Below are positions 49,298 to 56,652 of a DNA stretch of 64,000 bases, in pieces. Origin of the DNA: Metallosphaera tengchongensis. Its GTDB lineage: Archaea > Thermoproteota > Thermoprotei_A > Sulfolobales > Sulfolobaceae. Positions within the stretch are counted from its first letter, which is position 1. Each line of letters begins with the position of its first letter. Under the pieces are notes generated by a model. That model ran no database searches. It was not told the DNA's origin and saw only the letters and a list, made by a program, of their open reading frames with translations. Position numbers and translations under genes: made by a program. Where the stretch lies: contig NZ_CP049074.1 of the NCBI RefSeq assembly GCF_013343295.1, positions 1,469,501 to 1,533,500 on the forward strand. The letters are read 5' to 3'.

Positions 49298-50275
49298 CTT
49301 CATCAATTTCCCTCCGGCGTAAACGAACGCGACAGTAGCCACTCCTATGTAAACTACTTGGGCAAAGGAAGGCAGGGTGTTATACACCACTAAGTCCCTT
49401 ATCACGTCGTTTATTATGGATAAGGGCTGATATGCAACTAGGGGTCTGAGCACTGTCGGAAATGCCTCTATCTGGAAGAACGCGTTACTGAGGAACATAA
49501 GGGGGAATACAAGGATATTGGCAGCTGTCTGGGCTACGAAGAGCTTGTCCTTGGGGCTTAATCCGAAGATCACCGAGCCTAGACCAGCGAACATCAAAGT
49601 TGAGATAATAAGGAAGACTATGAAAGAAAGACTGATCAGGGGTAAAAACCCAAACGCTATTCCCAAGAGGAGAATAGGCACTATGGAGATCAACGTTATG
49701 ACTATCTCGTAAATTATCAGCCCCATTACCCACTCGTAACTCCTAAGTGGAGACGCAGCCAGCCTGTCAACTAGTCTATCTCTGTAGTAACCGGCAGCTA
49801 CTCCAGTAATACCAAAGAGCCCATTTGAGAGAGACACTACTCCGATCATTCCTGAGATGACGTATCCGTAGTAGGAGAATCCCTCTTGTGGGAGGTTTTG
49901 AAAAGTAACTGCCTTATTCCCAGAGAAGAACTCCTGTACTAGGGCTTCAAGTGAGGGAATCAGGTAAGAGTCATCCTGGGGATAGTAGAGGTATACCTTA
50001 TCCCCATTGACTTGCGCAAATATGTAATTATGGAGCAGGGCTTCCCTCATTCCCATTCCCGTCGTTCCTGTAAAGAGCGATGAGGAATCGAGGAAATGAG
50101 CCAAAGAAGAGTTCCCCTGAACGACTACGGTAACGTGAGGTTGAGCAGCTGAACCGAAGCCCAAGGCAAAGATTAAGGTAAGGAACAATGGGAAGAATAT
50201 TACAAAGAAAAGGGTTGTCCTACTGCTCAGGTTGTCTTTTATTATTGCTAGTGCAGTGATTAAGGCTTTCCTCAT
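49280..50275 (-). CDS. ABC-2 type transporter permease
   Basis: The 331-residue protein has one N-terminal membrane helix, an extracytoplasmic loop of about 100 residues and five C-terminal helices, with the ABC-2 motif GYYRDRLVDRLAASPLRSYEW. It is typical of DrrB/NodJ exporters for drugs, lipids or polysaccharides. The start overlaps the end of the ATPase gene by four bases, so the two form one exporter. Confidence 0.85.
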   Translation of the reverse strand: MRKALITALAIIKDNLSSRTTLFFVIFFPLFLTLIFALGFGSAAQPHVTVVVQGNSSLAHFLDSSSLFTGTTGMGMREALLHNYIFAQVNGDKVYLYYPQDDSYLIPSLEALVQEFFSGNKAVTFQNLPQEGFSYYGYVISGMIGVVSLSNGLFGITGVAAGYYRDRLVDRLAASPLRSYEWVMGLIIYEIVITLISIVPILLLGIAFGFLPLISLSFIVFLIISTLMFAGLGSVIFGLSPKDKLFVAQTAANILVFPLMFLSNAFFQIEAFPTVLRPLVAYQPLSIINDVIRDLVVYNTLPSFAQVVYIGVATVAFVYAGGKLMKLRETD

Positions 50276-51000
50276 GAAGTATCACCCAGAAGTTCCATTA
50301 GGGCTAAGTACGCTTCCTCTAAAGTCTGTTTCCTGAACTCTTCCATTAATTCTCTCGGGCTAGAAAGCCTTACTAATTTCCCGTCAAAAATTACCCCTAC
50401 TCTATCGGAGAGCCTCTGGGCCTCGTCCAGATAATGGGTTGTTAGGAGCACGGTCACACCCCTCCTCTTAACCTCGGTAATGAGGTCCCAGAGATCCCTC
50501 CTTGATCTCGGATCTAACCCCACGGTCGGTTCATCCATGAAAAGCAACTTGGGGTCTCCGGCTAAAGAGCACGCAATGGCTAACCTCCTTTTGTAGCCCC
50601 CTGAAAGGTTCCTATATCTAGTCTTCCTGTACTCAAGCAAGTCCACAGTTTTCATCAGCTCTTCAACCTGGGACTCATCCCCGTTGTAGAGCTTGACGAA
50701 GTACCTAAGGTTCTCCTCAGCTGTTAGATCCGAGAAGCCCTGAAACTCCTGGGGGACTACTCCTATTTTTTCCCTTATCTTATTACACTCTTGGGGCACG
50801 TTAAAACCAAGAACTTCAACCTTACCTTGGCTAGGCTTAATCATACAGGACAGTATCTTCACGGTAGTGGTCTTTCCCGCACCGTTCGGACCTAGAAGGG
50901 AGAACACCTCCCCATGATCCACGTGGAACGTTATCCCCTTTAAGGCCTCTTTCCTCTTATTGTAAACTTTCCACAAGTTTTCAACGTTAATTATTTTCAT
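50272..51000 (-). CDS. ABC transporter ATP-binding protein (DrrA-like)
   Basis: The 242-residue ATPase has Walker A GPNGAGKTTTVKI, signature LSGGYKRRL, Walker B LLFMDEPTVGLDP and the H-loop TTHYLDEAQ. It pairs with the permease downstream, with which it overlaps by four bases. The ATG at 51000 starts directly at the fold. The substrate is unknown. Confidence 0.92.
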   Translation of the reverse strand: MKIINVENLWKVYNKRKEALKGITFHVDHGEVFSLLGPNGAGKTTTVKILSCMIKPSQGKVEVLGFNVPQECNKIREKIGVVPQEFQGFSDLTAEENLRYFVKLYNGDESQVEELMKTVDLLEYRKTRYRNLSGGYKRRLAIACSLAGDPKLLFMDEPTVGLDPRSRRDLWDLITEVKRRGVTVLLTTHYLDEAQRLSDRVGVIFDGKLVRLSSPRELMEEFRKQTLEEAYLALMELLGDTS

Positions 51001-51059
51001 AAGGCTGAGTTGCCTATCTCTTATTTTAGTAATAACTTTTTCTCAAAGGGATTTGACCC

Positions 51060-51245
51060 TCAGTTGATAAAGGAAGGGCGAATCTCGCCTTCTAGGCGGT
51101 ATCTTGTTTTTCAAGCCTTGACATAACTCTGCTCTATGGCACTCCCATCCGGTAAACTCCTAAAACATGAGGAGCGGGAGCCGATCTCTCGCGCAATACC
51201 GGAGGGGCCGTCTGTACTATAGCTGTCTGGCTACTTCTGAATAGA
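51060..51245. mobile_element. Decayed IS fragment
   Basis: GGCGA-ATC-TCGCC (51076-51090) forms a small hairpin and GAGGAGCGGGAG (near 51170) recurs at 55015. The rest reads in no frame as a recognisable protein. It separates the ABC genes from the PaREP1 genes and is probably the end of a lost element. Confidence 0.35.
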
Positions 51246-51503
51246 TCACAAGATAAAATTAGATACATATCTTGAGAAAACCCTTCCTGAAGCTTCAAAT
51301 AGTAAGGAAGACGTCCATCTCCTATTAGCCTTTACTTTTTCTATTACGTCCTTAAGGTTTAGTGTTTTTACTAGTAGTTTTATTGCCTCTTCAGCTGCCT
51401 TGTAATATTTCTCTGGAGCTTGTAAAACATCTCCCTTCTCTATTAAGTTATCAGCTTCCTCAATCCACTCTAAGATTAGCGGTTTTATCTGAGAGCTCGA
51501 CAA
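51246..51503 (-). pseudogene. Truncated PaREP1 copy (second)
   Basis: This frame encodes LIEKGDVLQAPEKYYKAAEE and the rest of the duplicated N-terminal segment, then a different C-terminus (ANRRWTSSLLFEASGRVFSR) that resembles the usual PaREP1 WxxxLLxEA region. Its N-terminus overlaps the end of the first copy in another frame. It looks like the original downstream half of a PaREP1 gene, now separated from a complete start. Confidence 0.6.
51331..51464. repeat. 134-bp direct repeat, copy 1
   Basis: This stretch is identical to 51671-51804, offset by exactly 340 bases. It encodes the core of the PaREP1 N-terminal domain. Perfect identity implies a recent duplication or gene conversion. Confidence 0.95.
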
Positions 51504-51846
51504 GTTTTTTCACTTTTTCAGCTTCTATGGCTAGAATATCTTTAGGCAGATTTACAGTTAAAATCACTACAGCTGATTTCCATAGGTCAATAATTTCCTC
51601 ATCACGCAGCCTTTTAGCTATCTCGATTACAGCGTCGTGTAAAACTCCCAAACTCCAATAACCTTCTTCTTTTACTTTTTCTATTACGTCCTTAAGGTTT
51701 AGTGTTTTTACTAGTAGTTTTATTGCCTCTTCAGCTGCCTTGTAATATTTCTCTGGAGCTTGTAAAACATCTCCCTTCTCTATTAAGTTATCAGCTTCCT
51801 CAATTAAAACATCCGAAGCAGATAGTAGATTAATACTCTCCATCAA
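51460..51846 (-). CDS. PaREP1-family protein
   Basis: The 128-residue helical protein has the PaREP1 features SDVLIEEADNLIEKGDVLQA and YYKAAEEAIKLLVKTLNLKD. The second part (LGVLHDAVIEIAKRLRDEEI) continues the HEPN-like bundle. The end (TANLRVD) lies in the junction made by the duplication, so the natural C-terminus may be lost. The function of the family is unknown, with proposed links to toxin-antitoxin or RNA metabolism. An AT-rich upstream region is consistent with a promoter. Confidence 0.65.
   Translation of the reverse strand: MMESINLLSASDVLIEEADNLIEKGDVLQAPEKYYKAAEEAIKLLVKTLNLKDVIEKVKEEGYWSLGVLHDAVIEIAKRLRDEEIIDLWKSAVVILTVNLPKDILAIEAEKVKKLVELSDKTANLRVD
51671..51804. repeat. 134-bp direct repeat, copy 2
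   Basis: Second perfect copy of 51331-51464, lying inside the complete PaREP1 gene. Confidence 0.95.
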
Positions 51847-51999
51847 AATGAATGTAGAGTATACCTTAATAAACCAAAATCAAAAAGAATTATTAGTCCA
51901 TGTTGTGTAAAAAAGGCTAACTGAGACTATTGTAGTTGCCCTTCTGTTTGGACTTATAGCTGGTGTTACAATCGTTGTTTATATGTGCTGGGCGATAGG

Positions 52000-53125
52000 T
52001 GAATTGGGATACGGTTTCGATGAGGATTTCCCCTACCGTCCTCTGCTCAGCCATATCTCAAACTATGAGAAAGATCTACGTTTCGTTTTAGGGTGGTTAA
52101 GAAAGAACAGACCAAACAAGTTGTTAAAAGAGACACACAAAGGGATCTATGAGACACTAAGGAAAAAGTTTGATCTACCTCCAAGTTAGCTATAGACTGT
52201 TATAGGGACGCCATAGTAGAGTACAAGTCGTGGTTGAAGAACCCTAAACGCGGTAGGTACCCAGTAATAAAGAGGGCCTATGTCTGGTTGACGCAAGAAC
52301 CGTTATACTCCATTGACTTCAACAAGATAACAGTGAGGATAGCTAGGGTTGGCGAGTTACCAATAGAGGGTTATCCAAGGAACTTGCCAGAATACAAGGG
52401 CTGGGAGATGAGGGAGGCTAGGCTAGATTTAAGAGATGGAAAGGCGTTTCTGAAGGTCTCTTTCCTCAAGGACTGGGAGGAGCCAGAGGCTAAAGACGGT
52501 GTCGCCGTAGACATAAACATGGCTGATGTAGTTGTAGGCAAAGACTATAAGTAGTACGTCAGAATACCAACGCGTTTAGAGCGCGTTTAGAGGATGCACA
52601 CCACTACAAGTCACTAGCTGAGTCACTACAGAAGAAGTACGAGGGGAGGTGGAAGGAAAACGAGAGGGTCCTTAGCAGGATTAGGGCGTACCATAAAAAA
52701 CCTAGGAACGTCTTAGAGGACTCAGCTAGGAAAATCGGAAAGTGGATAGTAGAGATAGCTAAGTCGTTCAACGTCTTAGCCATACTCTTAGAGGACTTAA
52801 ATGACCTCATCAAGAGCGTGAAGAAGCGATCACCGCGGTTTAGGGATAAACTCTATCTTATGCAGTACCGTAGGCTTCAGACTGGGTTGAGTAACATACT
52901 AAGAAACACGGACTTAAGGTAGTATACGTTGACCCACAATACTCCTCTACTCGCTGTCCTAAGTGTGGGAAAGAAATGGAGGAAATGTGATATAGGTATT
53001 TTCGTTGTCCTTGTTATGGTTATGGGGATGACTGTGACGTTATCGCGGTCATGAACTTGTATGGGAGGGAGTTTCTGACCCTCTCGACTGCCCCCAGATG
53101 AGAGATGTAACTCCGAACCGATAAG
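52000..53125 (+). pseudogene. tnpB: tnpB pseudogene, copy 3
   Basis: Plus-strand segments match TnpB from its residue 25 onward: [57 protein letters not shown], then SLQKKYEGRWKENERVL and a zinc-finger relic (CPKCGKEMEE). Stops at 52187 and 52552 and several frameshifts disable it, a GCGCGTTTAGA duplication has occurred at 52571-52590, and the first 20 codons are replaced. The RuvC Asp remains. Confidence 0.8.
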
Positions 53126-53162
53126 GGGAACCCCGCCGTGGCGGCGAGGAAGTCAGAACGTC
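53120..53162 (+). repeat. tnpB right end, copy 3
   Basis: GGGGAACCCCGCCGTGGCGG followed by CGAGGAAGTCAG corresponds to the intact right-end hairpin at 23436-23472. Host sequence (a peptidase relic) starts directly after it. Confidence 0.65.
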
Positions 53163-53445
53163 GTCTACTGTAATCCAGTGGGGAGTCAGGGTTATGGGGA
53201 GGAGTTCGCAAAGGACGTAGTCGGGGACTGAGGAGGGAAGGACTTCCAGCAGATAATGGCCTTCGTAAAGCTAGTCAACGAGGAGTTCAACCTCAAAGGA
53301 AGTTCGGCTTTACGGGGGCTCCTACGGGGGCTACATGACCAACTGGATAGTCACCAAGACGGACTTCTTTTCGTAAGCAATTAGCGAGAGGAGCACATCA
53401 AACTTGGTGAGCATATGCGGCACTAGCGACATAGCTGAGACAGAC
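53163..53445 (+). pseudogene. S9-family peptidase fragment (acylaminoacyl peptidase-like)
   Basis: Frames with one shift and two stops read NPVGSQGYGEEFAKDVVGD, GGKDFQQIMAFVKLVNEEFN and then GSYGGYMTNWIVTKTDFF, the catalytic-serine block of prolyl oligopeptidase/acylaminoacyl-peptidases, ending ISERSTSNLVSICGTSDIAE. The beta-propeller and the Asp-His part are missing. It was cut by the tnpB element on its left. Confidence 0.7.
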
Positions 53446-53720
53446 AAAGAGTATACGCGTTATGCCTCACATCCTAGAAGTTACGTTATCAAACCAGATG
53501 GCTCTATAGCAAAAATACTGTTGATATGTATAGTGTGTTAAGAATAATTGGCAGATTGAAAGAAGACGGAGGATTAGAAATAGATCTGGAAAAGCATAAG
53601 TGGTGGATAAGCGGTATATGTAGTAAAGATATTAACGCCTTAAGATGCCCATTTTACAGTAATAAGAGATGTCTGATTCAGTTAAAGGCATTAAGAAATT
53701 GTTGGCGAAGAAAGAGGTAA
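53446..53720 (+). pseudogene. Radical-SAM/SPASM protein C-terminal remnant
   Basis: HPRSYVIKPDGSIAK (from 53475) matches the SPASM 'NSYVIDPDGxxYK' strand. After a frameshift the frame from 53526 reads IIGRLKEDGGLEIDLEKHKW, then CSKDINALRCPFYSNKRC, the spacing of the last SPASM cysteines. The radical-SAM barrel is missing. Its end overlaps the start of the membrane protein gene, showing that the two were once co-translated. The assignment is by motif only. Confidence 0.5.
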
Positions 53721-54934
53721 TGCTGCTCACGGTTTTGAGGCCAATAATATTGAGCGAGGTCGTAACTGGGGTCATCTCGTACTATCTTTTTCAGACCGGG
53801 ATCATACACAGAGACCTATTTTTACAGTCCCTTGTTCTATCGTACCTTCAGCCCATAATCTACATAGCTCAGAGCGTTAGGTTTTTAGGGGATTACATAA
53901 GGAGCCCAAGGGCGAGCTGGGTCTTACTTTCCTCCATATCTGCGACTTCCTTGATATTGATTGGCTTCCTAGTTAAGGAGCTCTCACTGGCTTCGCTTGT
54001 TGCGGCCTTAGTCCTTCTGTTCACCACAGTGGCTCCGGGTTCAATCATGGGCACTCTGGCGTTTGGAGTGTTTAAGAGGGTGTTAAAGGAGGAGCAGGAA
54101 TATATGGCGCTCTCTCAAATCCAGAGGGCTATGTACATCTCTTCTGCATTGGTGGAGTCACTACTCCTTTTCCTCATAGGGCTATACGGCGTAGCCGTAA
54201 TAACGTTCTCATTTATATTCCTCGGAGTTTATTACTTAATAGTGAACATATTTCTAGCGTTGAAAATAGACATAGAGAGAACCAACAACGGGGGAAAGGG
54301 TTTTTCCATAAGTAAGGAAGCCCTCTCAAAGTACTGGGAGATACTGAGGAAGAACAAACGTTATTTTTACGGGGTATTCCTCTTACGTATTCCCTTTGTA
54401 TTAGTATCAGCTTCTTCGCTATACTTTTACTCGTTGTTCGGTAGTTCGGCTGACTACTATCTATTTGCTTCAATTTGGAACATAGTGGGAATCGTAGGGA
54501 TAGTTGCAGCAATTTTGACAGCGTCTGAACTCATGAAAAGTCTAAAGACGCTGTCAAACGGATCCCTCGTGCTCCTAATGTCGTCTATCTGTTTCTTCGT
54601 ATATCTAATAGCAGTATATACGCTAAAGTTTACTCCCTACGTCTATTTCGCCCTTTTATTACCAATAGTCTACATAGCGAATGCATTAATAATAGCGTTA
54701 AATATGATATCTGATGTAGTCGTCCCCAAAGAATATTTCGGCCACATAACTAGCATAGAGAGCGTGATGTCCCTCCTCCTCTCAGACGCTTCCCTAATAG
54801 GGATCGGATATCTTGCCCAAAACGTTAGCGTCACCCTCTCCTTAGTCATAGTGACGTTAGGGGTGGTTATCCCCAGCGCTTTTGTCTATTTTAAGGCAAA
54901 GGACATAAATTTGATTAACGATAGTTCTTCATAA
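53669..54934 (+). CDS. Twelve-helix membrane protein, MFS-like exporter
   Basis: The 421-residue protein has about twelve membrane helices without clear motifs. The arrangement of two six-helix halves with a charged central loop (LALKIDIERTNNGGKGFSIS) suggests a major-facilitator carrier. Position after a SPASM relic and a peptidase relic suggests export of a modified peptide, as inference. The ATG at 53669 lies inside the end of the SPASM frame. It is intact although its neighbours are decayed. Confidence 0.65.
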   Translation: MSDSVKGIKKLLAKKEVMLLTVLRPIILSEVVTGVISYYLFQTGIIHRDLFLQSLVLSYLQPIIYIAQSVRFLGDYIRSPRASWVLLSSISATSLILIGFLVKELSLASLVAALVLLFTTVAPGSIMGTLAFGVFKRVLKEEQEYMALSQIQRAMYISSALVESLLLFLIGLYGVAVITFSFIFLGVYYLIVNIFLALKIDIERTNNGGKGFSISKEALSKYWEILRKNKRYFYGVFLLRIPFVLVSASSLYFYSLFGSSADYYLFASIWNIVGIVGIVAAILTASELMKSLKTLSNGSLVLLMSSICFFVYLIAVYTLKFTPYVYFALLLPIVYIANALIIALNMISDVVVPKEYFGHITSIESVMSLLLSDASLIGIGYLAQNVSVTLSLVIVTLGVVIPSAFVYFKAKDINLINDSSS

Positions 54935-55027
54935 TTTCTGTTTCTCTTGCCGCCTTCACAAAGGGGAGGCAAGCCGTTCGACGACCTTTCCTATGACGCT
55001 GTCTTCTTCTCTACGAGGAGCGGGAGT
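54935..55027. other. IS-related intergenic sequence
   Basis: After the membrane protein a GCCGCCTTCAC...GGGGAGGCAAGCC stretch could form a weak hairpin, and GAGGAGCGGGAG at 55015 repeats the sequence near 51170. No gene is seen. Confidence 0.3.
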
Positions 55028-55252
55028 TTAGTTTGAGGCTAGCTTACTGGGATGCCGTTCACAGAGTTGCCCAGTAACGGTTGAAACGCGTAGTTGGGGG
55101 CGCGATCGTAAAAGCCCTAGAAGAGGAGAGAGGAAATTAAAGGTGTTACTCCCCTTTACGGGAGTTACGTCGCCTAAGGTAATTGTGGCTAACATGTTTA
55201 TGCCTAAGTCTATTGAAGCTGCCTTGTTACCTATAGGCGTCTCTATCTGCAC
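55028..55252 (-). pseudogene. tnpB: TnpB fragment of a second lineage
   Basis: The first half of this frame reads GNKAASIDLGINMLATITLG, the RuvC-I block of typical OrfB/TnpB proteins (IDLGINxLA). It differs from the VDINMAEL of the other copies, so it derives from a different IS200/IS605 lineage. Only about 40 residues are recognisable. Confidence 0.65.
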
Positions 55253-55329
55253 CTTGCTCTGGCATTTTTCTCTGTTTCTCGTGAGGGTTGTAGGTCTTAA
55301 AAACCTCCGCTAATTGTCATAAAAGAATG

Positions 55330-55366
55330 CCAACCCTCGCCCTTTAGGACGGAGAGGAGGTCAAAT
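55330..55366 (+). repeat. Solo tnpB right-end hairpin
   Basis: AACCCTCGCCCTTTAGGACG followed by GAGAGGAGGTC matches the right-end hairpin order (AACCCTCGCC...GGCGGGGAGGAAGTC). No matching tnpB precedes it in this orientation. Confidence 0.5.
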
Positions 55367-55542
55367 ACATTTTCACGTGAAATCTTAAAACCATTGAAAC
55401 CAATGACTCCCTCTCCAGATGGCCGTGATAAAAGGAAACAAAACCCTTCAGAACTTAGAGGAGGAAGGGAAAAGGACGTATATGTGAGAACGAGAAGTTT
55501 TTAAAAAAGCGATTTTTAAACGAGTATCGTCTCTTTGCTCAA
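55367..55542. promoter_or_regulatory. Upstream region of the radical-SAM gene
   Basis: TTTTTAAAC at 55515-55523 is about 25 bases before the ATG at 55543, indicating a leaderless mRNA. An earlier TTTTTAAAAAAG tract adjoins it. No small precursor-peptide gene was recognised in this stretch. Confidence 0.5.
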
Positions 55543-56598
55543 ATGCTGTGGCTGGTATTTACGTCAGGGAAGTGCAACTTGGTCTGCGACTACTGTGGGG
55601 GATCCTTTGAGAAGACTGTAGTCCCGTGGAGCGTTAAGTATGATATCAAAAAGATCAAAGGACTGATCGAGAGGGACCCAAAACCGACAGTTATCTTCTA
55701 CGGAGGAGAGCCCCTGTCAAATCCCAAGTTCATTGAGACTTTTATGGATGAGATCAAAGCCACTCGATACGGTATCCAGACTAACGGTACCTTAGTGAAA
55801 TTGTTACCAGAAAATTACTGGAGGAGAATTAACGTGGCTCTCCTTTCCATTGATGGTAGGAGGGAGGTGACTGATAAACATAGGGGAAAGGGCATTTACG
55901 ATAGGGTAATAAAGAATGCAGGCTACTTAAAATCGCTTGGCGTAGAGACCATAGCAAGGATGACCGTTACGATGGACAGTGATATCTTAATGGAAGTCTC
56001 CCATCTTCTTGAAACGGGTGTTTTCGACAAGATTCACTGGCAACTGAACATAGTGTGGACCGATAGGTGGGATGTGGAAACTTGGTCTAAAAACGTTTAT
56101 CTCCCAGGTATTAGGTCCCTAGTTGATCTGTTTGCCTCCAACCTGGAGAGAGGTAAGGTGCTCAAGATAATCCCCATCCTGGGCGTAATTAGTGCTCACT
56201 ACTTCGGAGGGTACAGAGGTTCTCCGTGCGGAGCTGGGTACAACTCAGTTTCAGTCACAACAGATGGGAGAATCTTGTCCTGCCCGATCGCTGTCAGGGA
56301 GAAGTGGGCTGAGCTCGGGGACGTGAACTCTGGATTTTCTCTTATGGACGAGCCATTACCTAAAGAGTGTATGAACTGTGAATTCAAAAGGTATTGCGGA
56401 GGAAGATGCCTCTATGCCTCCAAGGAGAAGTATTGGGGAGAGGAAGGTTTTAAGATAACGGATGAGATAAATAAGGAATACCTTAGAACCGTTCTGTCCC
56501 TGATACCTAAGATTGACCAACTACTCAAGAAAGGGGTAATTTCCCTATCCGATCTCAGGTACGATCCCACGCAGGATTCCACGGAAGTAATACCCTGA
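55543..56598 (+). CDS. Radical-SAM/SPASM peptide-modifying enzyme (AF1577-like)
   Basis: The 351-residue enzyme starts with the radical-SAM motif CNLVCDYC (C11, C15, C18) and FYGGEPLSN, then a SPASM domain with [20 protein letters not shown] and [14 protein letters not shown] holding the ligands for auxiliary clusters. The design fits the archaeal family annotated as putative peptide-modifying enzymes. All Cys are intact, so it should bind its clusters. The substrate peptide is unknown. It lies just before leuS, with 54 bases between, but each gene has its own TATA-like box. Confidence 0.8.
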   Translation: MLWLVFTSGKCNLVCDYCGGSFEKTVVPWSVKYDIKKIKGLIERDPKPTVIFYGGEPLSNPKFIETFMDEIKATRYGIQTNGTLVKLLPENYWRRINVALLSIDGRREVTDKHRGKGIYDRVIKNAGYLKSLGVETIARMTVTMDSDILMEVSHLLETGVFDKIHWQLNIVWTDRWDVETWSKNVYLPGIRSLVDLFASNLERGKVLKIIPILGVISAHYFGGYRGSPCGAGYNSVSVTTDGRILSCPIAVREKWAELGDVNSGFSLMDEPLPKECMNCEFKRYCGGRCLYASKEKYWGEEGFKITDEINKEYLRTVLSLIPKIDQLLKKGVISLSDLRYDPTQDSTEVIP

Positions 56599-56652
56599 GT
56601 CTCCCTTGAAACACCAACAAAGTAATTAACGCCCGACACTTTTATAGTGATT

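Noticed and set aside
53526-53720. A separate 64-codon precursor-peptide gene
   Set aside because: Residues match the end of a SPASM domain continuing from the frame upstream, so it is better explained as part of the broken radical-SAM gene.
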